Origin: Sarcina sp. DSM 11001
Lineage (GTDB): Bacteria; Bacillota; Clostridia; Lachnospirales; Lachnospiraceae
DNA: 64,000 nucleotides
Direction of reading: 5' to 3'
Assembly (NCBI RefSeq): GCF_900101015.1
Contig: NZ_FNFZ01000004.1
Location: 1 to 64,000, forward strand
Shown here: piece after piece, positions 25,633-33,938 of the stretch
Position numbering within the stretch: the stretch's first letter is position 1
Layout of the letters: each line of letters begins with the position of its first letter
Made by a program: the position numbers and the translations under genes
The notes under the pieces: generated by a model
Told to the model about the DNA's origin: nothing
The model's database searches: none
Seen by the model: the letters and a program-made list of their open reading frames with translations, nothing else

Positions 25633-25633
25633 A

Positions 25634-25692
25634 TCCTGAAATCCTTTTTTAAACGGTTATTCTTCCTGAAATCCTTTTTTAAAAGGTTATTC
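25634..25692. repeat. Duplicated leader segment in front of proB
   Basis: TCCTGAAATCCTTTTTTAAA followed by NGGTTATTCTT occurs twice in tandem (about 25634-25664 and 25665-25695), so the stretch carrying the likely proB SD (AAGGATTTCAGGA) is present in two copies. Confidence 0.75.
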
Positions 25693-25711
25693 TTTTGGAA
25701 TTGATCAGTTC

Positions 25712-27790
25712 TTAGTTCTTATCCCAATGGTCTGCTTTGTACCTGCGGGCGATCGCTTCGGCAGTGCGCATTCCGTCCATGGCGGCCGACATGATGCCGC
25801 CCGCGTAGCCTGCTCCTTCACCGCAGGGGTAAAGGCCTGCTGCTCCTGTTGATTGCAGGTTATCGCCGCGCGGGATCCTGACCGGGGAAGATGTCCGGCT
25901 CTCAATCCCGGCTACAACGGCCTGCGGACCGTTAAAGCCCCGGATCTTTTTGCCGAACTGCTCCATTCCTTCGATAAAATCTCTTGTAAGTCCTTCCGGG
26001 AGAAGCTTGTCAAGAGGGGCTGTACGGCAGGCACCTCTGGCTGCAAATACCGGAGGATCCTGACAGGGTCTGGAAGAAGACCTCTTCTCTTCTGCTGTTT
26101 CCTGCTTTTTCGCGCTTTCTGTTCCCGTTACCGTACAGACTCCCTCGAGGGGGCGTGTACAGTAACCTGTTCCCGGTTCGGACAAAGAGACTGACAAATG
26201 TGTCTTCTCAAAGGCTTCGCGGAATTTTGTATAATATTGCACAGGAATAGAGCCCTGCCCCATTTTATATGCCTTTTTTTCAAGTTCACGCTGGAAGTGC
26301 ATGCCGGCGAGGACGTGGGGACTGCCGTATTCCTCTTCTCCCACTGTGACGACGATGGCGCTGTTGGCCCAGCCGCTGTCCCGGTTTTCGTCGCTCATAC
26401 CGTTGACGCAGAGATGTCCCGCTTCGGAAGAAGCATTGACAATGTATCCGCCGGGGCACATGCAGAAGGAGTAGACTCCCCGCCCTGAGGATGCTTTTGC
26501 GGTCAGCTTGTAGGGAGCTGCAGACAGGCGCATGGAGGCAAGAATCGCGGGATCGCCAGTCCCGTACTGGCTCTCGTCGATCATTGTCTGCGGGTGGGCG
26601 ACACGGAGCCCGACGGCAAATTTTTTCTGCTCCATGGGGATCCCCAGGCGGTAAATCTCCTCCAGGGTGTCCCGGGCGCTGTGACCGATCGCCAGAACGA
26701 CGGCTTCAGCCGGCAGAAATTCGGGTTCGGACGGACGGGAGAGGTCCCTGATATAGATTCCCTTCAGTCTGCGTTCTGGCAGAGTACTGACAGCACTGTC
26801 AGAGGAATTTTTCTCCCCGGACATTTCATTTCCGGACATGTCTGCAGAAGTCTGCATGTCCTCGAAGACAAAGCTCTCGCAGACGGTCCTGAACCTGATC
26901 TCCCCGCCAGCGGCTTCGATCCTGCGGCGGAGATTGGGGATGACTGTGCGGAGACGGTCAGTGCCGATGTGGGGCTTGCCCTCATACAGGATAGCAGGAG
27001 GGGCGCCGGCCTCTACAAAGGTCTGCAGGACGTACCTGGCACGTCCTGTCCTGTCGTTGATCTGAGTATTGAGCTTGCCGTCGGAAAAGGTTCCCGCACC
27101 GCCTTCACCGAACTGTACATTGGAATTCGGGTCGGGATCGGTATTCGGAGTAAAGCCGCGGACAGGATATTCTGCCGCAGATTCCGAAGAATCCGGAGTG
27201 GAATGATTCGAAACAGGACCTGTTCCTTCCCAGAAAGCCTCTACATCCGCCATCCGTTCTTCCATGCATTTCCCACGCTCGATCAGAAGAGGTCTGTAGC
27301 CGTGTTCCGCGAGAAGCAGGGCACAGAAAAGACCCGCCGGACCGGCGCCGATGATGACCGGCCGGTGCAGCAGCGGTTCGCTGCCCTGCTCAGGAAATCT
27401 CCACTTGTCGGGGGAAGAGGCAGTGACATTTTTATTCCGTGCGCGGTGTATGAGGGCTGTTTCCTTTTTTGCGGACAGACCGGTCTCCACCTCTACTGTA
27501 TAAATATCAAAAAGCTGCGGCTTTTTGCGCGCATCTACGGAATGGCCTGTGATCCGGTAAACCATGGCGCCGGCGGAGGACCCGGAGGTGCGTCTGTCCC
27601 CGGATGTTCTGTTTTTGCCTTGAATTACAGGAAAGCCGGAAGTTGGAAGTCCTGAAGTTGTAAGTCCTGAAGTTGGAAATCCGGAGCGAAGCTGTACGTC
27701 TGACTCCAGACGAAGGGCCTTTCTGATTTTCTGTTCCAGTGCATCCTGCGGATGGCCGCAGGAAAGACGGATCTGCGATATACGTATCAA
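25712..27790 (-). CDS. NAD(P)/FAD-dependent dehydrogenase, COG2509 type, with repeat-derived insertions
   Basis: A large flavoprotein (692 aa): a short N-terminal domain (MIRISQIRLSCGHPQDALEQ), then the FAD motif VIIGAGPAGLFCALLLAEHGY near residue 145, VQFGEGGAGTFSDGKLNTQI, a GHSARDT motif and a C-terminal GPQAVVAGIESRTSSPVRIP followed by GLYPCGEGAGYAGGIMSAAMDG. This is the uncharacterised FAD dehydrogenase family; electron partner and substrate are unknown. Residues 37-67 are a TSGLP/TSGFP repeat from short DNA repeats. Around residues 540-575 an in-frame stretch contains a 40-bp palindromic element (26127-26166) also found between genes. Translation seems to start at TTG 27790 with AGAGG upstream. 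It lies 113 bases after the BaiN-like gene. Confidence 0.85.
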   Translation of the reverse strand: MIRISQIRLSCGHPQDALEQKIRKALRLESDVQLRSGFPTSGLTTSGLPTSGFPVIQGKNRTSGDRRTSGSSAGAMVYRITGHSVDARKKPQLFDIYTVEVETGLSAKKETALIHRARNKNVTASSPDKWRFPEQGSEPLLHRPVIIGAGPAGLFCALLLAEHGYRPLLIERGKCMEERMADVEAFWEGTGPVSNHSTPDSSESAAEYPVRGFTPNTDPDPNSNVQFGEGGAGTFSDGKLNTQINDRTGRARYVLQTFVEAGAPPAILYEGKPHIGTDRLRTVIPNLRRRIEAAGGEIRFRTVCESFVFEDMQTSADMSGNEMSGEKNSSDSAVSTLPERRLKGIYIRDLSRPSEPEFLPAEAVVLAIGHSARDTLEEIYRLGIPMEQKKFAVGLRVAHPQTMIDESQYGTGDPAILASMRLSAAPYKLTAKASSGRGVYSFCMCPGGYIVNASSEAGHLCVNGMSDENRDSGWANSAIVVTVGEEEYGSPHVLAGMHFQRELEKKAYKMGQGSIPVQYYTKFREAFEKTHLSVSLSEPGTGYCTRPLEGVCTVTGTESAKKQETAEEKRSSSRPCQDPPVFAARGACRTAPLDKLLPEGLTRDFIEGMEQFGKKIRGFNGPQAVVAGIESRTSSPVRIPRGDNLQSTGAAGLYPCGEGAGYAGGIMSAAMDGMRTAEAIARRYKADHWDKN
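26127..26166. repeat. Copy A of a 40-bp palindromic element, inside the FAD dehydrogenase gene
   Basis: An imperfect palindrome, GTTACCGTACAG at the left and CGTGTACAGTAAC at the right around CCCTCGAGGGGG. It shares 29 of 40 positions with 43256-43295. It is read in frame as part of the protein (around RPLEGVCTVTG). Confidence 0.7.
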
Positions 27791-27903
27791 AGTTCGTGTA
27801 TCCTCTGTATATGATGCCTCTGTTTATGATGTCTCTGCTAATGAGTATTTCCTCTTGCCTCTTAGAGTCAAAAGAAAGCGGCAGGAAGGTGAGAAAACAG
27901 GAC

Positions 27904-29205
27904 TTACACGCGGCAGTAATGTGCCGCTGCAAGGCCGGCAATATAACCTGTGGCAAAAGCCCACTGTAAATTGTAACCGCCGCATCGACCGTCCACGTCG
28001 AGGACCTCTCCTGCAAAGAACAGACCGGGCTGCAGACGGGACTGGAAATTGGCGTCAGTTTCCTCCAGCGGGATACCGCCGGACGTTACCTGCGCCTGCT
28101 TGAAAGACTTTACCTGTATGACTTCAAGGGTGTATTCCCGCATCGACTGCAGGATCTGCCTGATCCCGGCATCGTCGATCCGCCGGGCTTTCATCTCCGC
28201 CTGGAGTCCCTTTTCCGCCAGAAGCAGATCCAGGATCTTTTTGTGTACAAGGCCGAGAAACAGGTCGCCCAGCATTTGAGACCGGTCTTCTCTCATCCGC
28301 CGTTCGATCTCGTCACTGAACGCACTGTCGGAAAACTCGGGGAGAAAATCTATCTGTACAAAAACCCGCTGTTTTGATTCCAGAAGCCTTGCCGCCGTGC
28401 CGGAGATCTGCATGACCGGGATGCCCGAAATGCCATAATCGGTCATTTGGACCTCCCCCTCTTCACGGCCTTCACGGATCTGTTTTTTATCATTGCCGGT
28501 GTACAGGGTGACTGCAGCGCGGCATCGCACACCGGCCGCCCGTTTCAGAAACTGCCCTCTGCACTCGAGGGCGGTCAGGGCCGGCAGCGGAGTGCTGATC
28601 TTATGAGAAAAAGAGGCTGCGAGCCGGTAGCCGTCACCTGTGGTCCCATACTGCGGGCCGGCCATTCCTCCTGTGCACAGGATGACGGTGTCAAAAGCCC
28701 GGGCTTCCCGGTCATTACAGTCCACATAAAAAACAGCGTCATCAGCCTTCGTTCCTTGTTGTGAACGCCTGATTTTTCTGACCGGGCAGCCGGTGTGCAC
28801 CCGGATCCCCAGCGCGGCGATCCGTTTTTCCAGGGCCCTCACGACAGTCTGAGCCTGATTTGTCCGGGGATAGACATACCCATCCCTGTCAAAGACCGGA
28901 ACACCCAGATCAGCAAAAAAGCGGATCTGATCAGCCGGTGAATAGCGTTCTATGGCAGAGTGGATCAATGAACTTCCATTTTTGTCAGCTGTCCGCGTGT
29001 GGTAACAGGAATCGTCCATGTGCAGGTTGGTCAGATTACATCTGCCGTTTCCCGTCGCATAGAGCTTTTTGCCCGGCTTTTCATTTTTTTCAAAAATATG
29101 GACGTCTGCCCCGGCCTGTGCAGCGGTGATCGCCGCCATACATCCTGAGGCGCCTCCTCCGATGACAGCGACACGTACCGGCCTCATTTTGGGTTTAAGA
29201 TCCAT
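27904..29205 (-). CDS. BaiN/HI0933-like NAD(P)/FAD-dependent oxidoreductase
   Basis: 433 residues with the N-terminal FAD motif VAVIGGGASGCMAAITAAQAG, the family signature GKKLYATGNGRCNLTN, LCTGGMAGPQYGTTGDGY, and the C-terminal GLFFAGEVLDVDGRCGGYNL followed by QWAFATGYIAG. The HI0933 family includes proteins annotated as aminoacetone oxidase and the BaiN flavoprotein of bile acid metabolism, but most members have no proven substrate, so the name is only a family label. It sits between ybeY and the COG2509 flavoprotein and is cotranscribed with them (75 bases after ybeY). Start ATG 29205 with GAGGACTCCG upstream. Confidence 0.9.
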   Translation of the reverse strand: MDLKPKMRPVRVAVIGGGASGCMAAITAAQAGADVHIFEKNEKPGKKLYATGNGRCNLTNLHMDDSCYHTRTADKNGSSLIHSAIERYSPADQIRFFADLGVPVFDRDGYVYPRTNQAQTVVRALEKRIAALGIRVHTGCPVRKIRRSQQGTKADDAVFYVDCNDREARAFDTVILCTGGMAGPQYGTTGDGYRLAASFSHKISTPLPALTALECRGQFLKRAAGVRCRAAVTLYTGNDKKQIREGREEGEVQMTDYGISGIPVMQISGTAARLLESKQRVFVQIDFLPEFSDSAFSDEIERRMREDRSQMLGDLFLGLVHKKILDLLLAEKGLQAEMKARRIDDAGIRQILQSMREYTLEVIQVKSFKQAQVTSGGIPLEETDANFQSRLQPGLFFAGEVLDVDGRCGGYNLQWAFATGYIAGLAAAHYCRV

Positions 29206-29279
29206 GTTCTACGGAGTCCTCAAAGTAATAGTTCGCATTTGACTGTGGTTTTGAAAGTTACAGGCATAGATAGGGGATT

Positions 29280-29804
29280 TTATTCCCTCGGAATCCCCAG
29301 TTCTTGGAGGACGGCTTCCTGTCTGGCCTCCATGCGGGCGGCCTCCTCCGGAGTCATATGGTCATATCCGCACAGGTGAAGCATGCTGTGGGCGACGAGA
29401 AAGGCAAATTCGCGGCGGACGCTGTGGCCGTATTCGGCTGCCTGTTCCCAGACGCGGGAAGCGTTGATGACGATATCTCCGAGCTGGAGCCGTCCCGTCT
29501 CAGGGTCGAGGTAGTCTGCTTCATTCTCCTGTACGGAGGAAAAATCAGCTTCGGCGGGAAAATCGACTGCAGGAAAAGACAATACGTCTGTGGTCCGGTC
29601 GATCCCGCGGTATTCCAGGTTCATGCGGTGGACTTCTTCTTCATCTGTGACCAGCAGAAAAACATCCGTGTCATAGGGACATATTTCCTCTGTAAGAACG
29701 GCTGCGCAGACTTGTCCGGCGAGGGTTTCGCAGTCAAAGTCGAATTTGCGGCCTTCTCCTCCCTCTGTCAGAATCTCCGCGTCAAGAGTGTAGTTGTTTT
29801 CCAT
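29280..29804 (-). CDS. ybeY: Endoribonuclease YbeY (16S rRNA maturation)
   Basis: A zinc-dependent single-strand endoribonuclease acting in 16S rRNA 3'-end processing and ribosome quality control. The 174-residue protein has the conserved HSMLHLCGYDH (H-x3-H-x5-H zinc site) near residue 135, preceded by RGIDRTTDVLSFPA and LGDIVINASRVWEQA. It follows phoH closely; phoH-ybeY is a conserved pair in bacteria. The spacer to phoH (29805-29911) is largely a tandem copy of the phoH tail. The usual neighbours era and dgkA are not present downstream; a flavoprotein gene follows instead. Confidence 0.95.
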   Translation of the reverse strand: MENNYTLDAEILTEGGEGRKFDFDCETLAGQVCAAVLTEEICPYDTDVFLLVTDEEEVHRMNLEYRGIDRTTDVLSFPAVDFPAEADFSSVQENEADYLDPETGRLQLGDIVINASRVWEQAAEYGHSVRREFAFLVAHSMLHLCGYDHMTPEEAARMEARQEAVLQELGIPRE

Positions 29805-29820
29805 TTTTGTTCTCTATTTC

Positions 29821-29956
29821 TGTGAATGAATGCATACCGGGGTCAATCTGCCGCGCAGAATTATCCCGCCTTTTATGGCCGTCTCTTTCTATGAATGAAA
29901 GCATTCCGGAGTCAATTCTGCCGCGCGGAATTGTCCCGCCTTTTGTGGCCGTCTCT
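29821..29956. repeat. Tandem duplication of the phoH 3' end
   Basis: Two copies of a 69-70 bp unit: 29889-29956 contains the true end of phoH, including its stop at 29912, and 29821-29888 is a downstream copy with about 88% identity. A one-base deletion in the copy removes the stop, so the duplicate reads on in frame with different residues. Confidence 0.85.
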
Positions 29957-31021
29957 GTCCCGGCGGGTCTTCCCATCCTGCCGGTCACGGTAGTTTCCAT
30001 CCTGCCGGTCACGGTAATTCCCATCCTGCCTGTCGCGGTAGTCTCCTCCATCTTGTCTGTAGGAGGAGCGGGAGCGGGCAAGTTCATAGTCCTCGTAAGC
30101 CTTTACGATCTTCTGCACCAGGGGGTGGCGGACGACGTCGCGTGCGGTGAGGTTGATAAATTTGATCCCGTCCACGCGCTTGAGGACGGTCATGGCGACG
30201 TCAAGACCGGAGCGCCTGTCAGGAGCCAGGTCTTTCTGAGAAGCATCACCAGTGATGACTGCGTGCGAGCCGAAACCGAACCTGGTGAGAAACATCTTCA
30301 TCTGTTCCGGTGTCGTGTTCTGTGCTTCATCGAGGATGATGTAGGCATTGTCGAGGGTTCGTCCGCGCATATAAGCGAGCGGCGCGACCTCGATCAGGCC
30401 TTTTTCCATATTTGCCTGGAATTTTTCCGCTCCCATGATCTGGTAGAGGGCATCGTAAAGAGGGCGGAGATAGGGATCGACCTTGCTCTGCAGATCACCC
30501 GGTAAAAATCCGAGCTTCTCTCCTGCCTCGATCGCGGGGCGGGTGAGGATGATGCGCTCCACTTCACCGTTCATAAATGCCGTGATGGCCATCGCCATGG
30601 CAAGGAAAGTCTTGCCGGTTCCGGCCGGTCCGTTGGCGAAGACGATCAGGTTGTCCCGGATGGCGTCTATATATCGCTGCTGGCCGATGGTCTTGGGTTT
30701 GACCGGCTTTCCGCTCACCGTGTGGCAGATGATATCTCCGTCCATCTTCTGCAGCATCCCCGGAACAGCCTCTTCCTTCATATCCAGCGCATAGTCGACC
30801 TGTTGGGAAGTGACATCGGAGCCGTGCTCCGACAGGCCTGCCATATCTTCAAGCAGAACCACTGCTGCCGCCACCTGGTCTTCCTCGCCGATGACCTTCA
30901 TGGTCCCGTTGCGGGAGACGATGCTTACCTGCAGCTCTTTTTCTATTTTGCGGACATGGGAATCCTGCATTCCGAATATATCTCTTTGGATCTCTGCACT
31001 GAAATCCAGCTCTTTTACCAT
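29912..31021 (-). CDS. phoH: PhoH-family ATPase with an Arg/Asp-repeat tail
   Basis: PhoH (YbeZ) is a cytosolic P-loop ATPase linked to RNA metabolism with YbeY. The 369 residues have an N-terminal RNA-binding-like domain (LFGMQDSHVRKIEKELQV), Walker A FANGPAGTGKTFLAMA, ILTRPAIEAGEKLGFLPGDL, Walker B YIILDEAQNTTPEQM and the sensor-like VITGDASQ. The last 45 residues are unusual: a hydrophilic tail with three copies of YRDRQDGN (24-bp DNA repeats) then RRDRDGHKRRDNS, likely disordered and possibly RNA-binding. The DNA coding for the final residues and stop is tandemly copied downstream. It starts the phoH-ybeY-flavoprotein-proB run. GGAGG lies about 9 bases before the start. Confidence 0.94.
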   Translation of the reverse strand: MVKELDFSAEIQRDIFGMQDSHVRKIEKELQVSIVSRNGTMKVIGEEDQVAAAVVLLEDMAGLSEHGSDVTSQQVDYALDMKEEAVPGMLQKMDGDIICHTVSGKPVKPKTIGQQRYIDAIRDNLIVFANGPAGTGKTFLAMAMAITAFMNGEVERIILTRPAIEAGEKLGFLPGDLQSKVDPYLRPLYDALYQIMGAEKFQANMEKGLIEVAPLAYMRGRTLDNAYIILDEAQNTTPEQMKMFLTRFGFGSHAVITGDASQKDLAPDRRSGLDVAMTVLKRVDGIKFINLTARDVVRHPLVQKIVKAYEDYELARSRSSYRQDGGDYRDRQDGNYRDRQDGNYRDRQDGKTRRDRDGHKRRDNSARQN

Positions 31022-31125
31022 GTAGTATTAACCTCCGGGATCGTATTATTAATCATTGAAAATCCATTGATGAAGACAGTCTCTTTATCATAGTAAAACA
31101 AACGCCTCAGTGCAAGAGGATATTT

Positions 31126-31163
31126 AAAAAGAGCTCCCGGAACCAGGTCTGGAAGCTCTTTTC
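31126..31163 (-). terminator. Terminator downstream of nfnB
   Basis: AAAAGAGCT (31127-31135) pairs with AGCTCTTTT (31154-31162), with extra GGAA/TTCC-type pairing inside. On the minus strand the stem ends in a TTTTTAAA tail, so it ends the nfnA-nfnB transcript before phoH. Confidence 0.75.
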
Positions 31164-31216
31164 AATAGTTATAGTATTTCGGGAAATCCTTAGCGGGCAA
31201 TCACGCTTTATTTATT

Positions 31217-31334
31217 GGAGAGGTATTCGTCAATACCTTTTGCTGCCGCTGAAGCGGCCCGAACTGAGCAGTTTTGTAAGAAAACGTCTCAGGCCTTGCC
31301 GGAGAGGTATTCGTCGATTCCTTTTGCAGCCGCT
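31217..31334. repeat. Tandem copy of the nfnB 3' end
   Basis: GGAGAGGTATTCGTC and the bases after it at 31301-31334 (last codons of nfnB) recur at 31217-31250 with about 31 of 34 identities, 84 bases downstream. The copy would still encode KGIDEYLS and then its own stop (TAA). Confidence 0.8.
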
Positions 31335-32683
31335 TTTCCTGCCCCCATGGCGAGGATGACGGTAGCTGCGCCCGTGACGGCGTCGCCGCCGGCGAATACG
31401 CCGTCTTTGGAGGTCTGGCCATTTGCCTCATTAGCCACGATGCATTTGCGGCGGTTGGTGTCCAGGCCTTCAGTCGTGGAGGAGATCAGCGGGTTGGGGG
31501 AGGTCCCGAGAGACATGATGACTGCATCGCATTCGATGAAGAATTCGGAGCCGGGGATCTCGACGGGGCTGCGTCTGCCGGATTCGTCAGGCTCGCCCAG
31601 TTCCATGCGCAGGCAGGTGATTCCCTTTACCCAGCCGTTCTCGTCGGCATGGATCTCGACGGGATTGGTGAGGAGGTTAAAGATGATGCCTTCCTCTTTG
31701 GCGTGGAGGACTTCTTCGCGCCTGGCAGGGAGCTCCTCTTCGCTTCTGCGGTAGACGATATGGGTCTCAGCGCCGAGGCGGAGGGCAGTCCTTGCCGCGT
31801 CCATAGCCACGTTGCCGCCGCCGACGATGACAGCCTTTTTGGGCTTCATGATCGGGGTTCTGGAATCGGGGCTGAACGCCTTCATCAGATTGCTCCTGGT
31901 GAGATATTCGTTGGCGGAGAAGACGCCCATGGCCTGCTCGCCGGGAATATGCATAAACTTGGGAAGGCCGGCGCCGGAACCGATGAATACGGCATCGTAG
32001 CCCTCCTCCTTCATCAGGGAATCAATGGTAGTGGACTTGCCGATGATGCAGTCTGTCTCGATCTTGACACCAAGTGCCTTGACATTCTCGATTTCCTTCT
32101 CGACGACCGCTTCCTTGGGAAGACGGAATTCGGGGATGCCGTAGACGAGAACGCCGCCCGCCTTGTGCAGGGCTTCGAAAATAGTGACGTCATAACCCAT
32201 GCGGGCCAGATCACCTGCGCAGGTGAGGCCGGCGGGGCCAGAACCGATGATGGCGACCTTTTTGCCCTTGGGGGCTGCATCGGTGGAGGGTTTGATGCCC
32301 ATGGCGCGGGCGGTATCCGCCACATAGCGCTCCAGCTTGCCGATGGAGACGGGCTCTCCTTTGACACCGCGGACGCAGACGCCTTCGCACTGGCTCTCCT
32401 GCGGACATACACGGCCGCAGACAGCGGGCAGAGCGGAGGACTGGCTGATCACATCGTAGGCGCCTTTGACGTCGCTCTCTTTGACTTTTGTGATAAAACC
32501 GGGAATATCGATGGAAACGGGACATCCCTCTACGCAGCGGGGCTTCTTGCAGTTGAGGCAGCGGGCTGCTTCGGCTTCAGCTTCTTCTTTGTTGTATCCC
32601 AGGCATACTTCTTTAAAATTCGTGGCGCGGACTTTGGGATCCTGTTCGCGAACCGGAATTCTGACCATCATATCTTGTGCCAT
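31289..32683 (-). CDS. nfnB: NfnB, large subunit of NADH-dependent ferredoxin:NADP+ oxidoreductase (glutamate synthase small-chain-like)
   Basis: The 464-residue protein has the N-terminal Fe-S motif CLNCKKPRCVEGCP with further cysteines in CGRVCPQESQCEGVC, an FAD-binding IIGSGPAGLTCAGDLARMGYD and an NADPH-binding VIVGGGNVAMDAARTALRLGAE. This fits both GltD and the large Nfn subunit. The directly upstream partner is an NfnA-type flavoprotein (130 bases away) and no gltB is present, so an electron-bifurcating NfnAB transhydrogenase, which couples NADH, NADPH and reduced ferredoxin, is the better call. Start 32683 follows AGGAAGGAAG. Its last codons are copied downstream. Confidence 0.9.
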   Translation of the reverse strand: MAQDMMVRIPVREQDPKVRATNFKEVCLGYNKEEAEAEAARCLNCKKPRCVEGCPVSIDIPGFITKVKESDVKGAYDVISQSSALPAVCGRVCPQESQCEGVCVRGVKGEPVSIGKLERYVADTARAMGIKPSTDAAPKGKKVAIIGSGPAGLTCAGDLARMGYDVTIFEALHKAGGVLVYGIPEFRLPKEAVVEKEIENVKALGVKIETDCIIGKSTTIDSLMKEEGYDAVFIGSGAGLPKFMHIPGEQAMGVFSANEYLTRSNLMKAFSPDSRTPIMKPKKAVIVGGGNVAMDAARTALRLGAETHIVYRRSEEELPARREEVLHAKEEGIIFNLLTNPVEIHADENGWVKGITCLRMELGEPDESGRRSPVEIPGSEFFIECDAVIMSLGTSPNPLISSTTEGLDTNRRKCIVANEANGQTSKDGVFAGGDAVTGAATVILAMGAGKAAAKGIDEYLSGKA

Positions 32684-32813
32684 AATATTCTTCCTTCCTG
32701 TATTTCCATGCGGAACCGGGACTGTACAGCTTCCGCTGCAGATCACGTTCCGCAGACACTTGTGGCGAATGTGACACGGGAAATCTCTCCAGTGTCACGC
32801 GCGTCTGTCACGA

Positions 32814-33689
32814 TCAGCCGCAGTTTCCGCAGCCGCCGTGGTGCGTATCGCCTTCTTTTGCCTTCAGGAAGAGGCGGCCCTCTTCAGTGGCATACAGGCG
32901 GCTTCTCTGCATCGCCTGGTCAAAGTCTACGAGGTGGCCGTCGAATTCAGGGCCGTCCACACATGCGAACTTGACCTGATCACCGACCATCAGACGGCAG
33001 GCGCCGCACATTCCGGTACCGTCAACCATAATGGGGTTCATGCTGACGATGGTCTCGATGCCGAGCTTCTTAGTCAAAAGACATACGAACTTCATCATGA
33101 TCATGGGGCCGATGGCGACGACTCTGTCAAAGCGCATGCCGTCGTCGTACAGCTTCTGGAGGGCAACAGTGACATTGCCGTTGATGCCGTAGGACCCGTC
33201 ATCGGTACAGATGTGCAGGTTGGAGACCGCGCGCATCTCGTCTTCGAGGATGATGATATCCTTTGTCTTTGCGCCCTGGATACAGTCCACTGTCACACCA
33301 TTATTATGAAGCCATTTGAGCTGGCAGTAGACGGGAGCTGTACCGACGCCTCCGGCGATGAAGCAGATCTTCATCTTTTTGAGTTCTTCGATCGGAAGCT
33401 CCGTCAGATCGGAAGGTCTGCCCAGAGGTCCTACTACGTCATGGAAACTGTCGCCTTCCTCTAACTGTGCCATCCGGTGGGTCTCTCCGCCGATGACCTG
33501 GAAGACGATCTGTACGGTACCGGCAGCCGGATCATAGTCACAAATGGTAAGCGGCACCCGCTCTCCTTCATCATCTACGCGGACGATCAGGAACTGGCCG
33601 GGGAGAGCATTCTTTGCAATCCTGGGAGCTTCCACGTCCATCAGAAAGATGTTCGGAGCAAGATTTTTCTTTTTGAGAATCCTGAACAT
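32814..33689 (-). CDS. nfnA: NfnA, small FAD/[2Fe-2S] subunit of the bifurcating transhydrogenase
   Basis: 291 residues of the ferredoxin-NADP reductase/PyrK type: an N-terminal FAD beta-barrel (ERVPLTICDYD), a central NAD-binding IAGGVGTAPVYCQLKWLHN and a C-terminal cysteine group (GMCGACRLMVGDQVKFACVDG) for a [2Fe-2S] cluster. It ends in HHGGCGNCG, a His/Cys-rich tail. Next to nfnB, this is the Nfn small subunit that takes electrons from NADH; in the known enzyme it also holds the second flavin. AGGAGGAAAAC precedes the ATG. A 249-base gap upstream probably holds the operon promoter; I did not find a convincing Rex operator there. Confidence 0.92.
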   Translation of the reverse strand: MFRILKKKNLAPNIFLMDVEAPRIAKNALPGQFLIVRVDDEGERVPLTICDYDPAAGTVQIVFQVIGGETHRMAQLEEGDSFHDVVGPLGRPSDLTELPIEELKKMKICFIAGGVGTAPVYCQLKWLHNNGVTVDCIQGAKTKDIIILEDEMRAVSNLHICTDDGSYGINGNVTVALQKLYDDGMRFDRVVAIGPMIMMKFVCLLTKKLGIETIVSMNPIMVDGTGMCGACRLMVGDQVKFACVDGPEFDGHLVDFDQAMQRSRLYATEEGRLFLKAKEGDTHHGGCGNCG

Positions 33690-33938
33690 GTTTTCCTCCT
33701 ACATTGAAATTGGTACGGCAGTGATGTCCTGTATTGAAAAAGGATCGTCAGCTGTGTAATTAAATGTATATGTTCGCTGTTTATCACTTTAGCTGAGTAA
33801 AATAGACCAACAGAATACATTTAAGCAGATTGAGGATTATTTTTCAACAATAAAATAATGAAAATAACCATCAAATGTGAGCTGTAAAAAGCCGTATATC
33901 ACTTATTGACCTGTCCGGAGACGTCTTTCGAGCGCAGT

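Noticed and set aside
33690-33938. Rex operator upstream of nfnA
   Set aside because: Only AT-rich sequence such as TTCAACAATAAAATAA is present; it does not fit the TTGTTAA-N4-TTAACAA type well enough.
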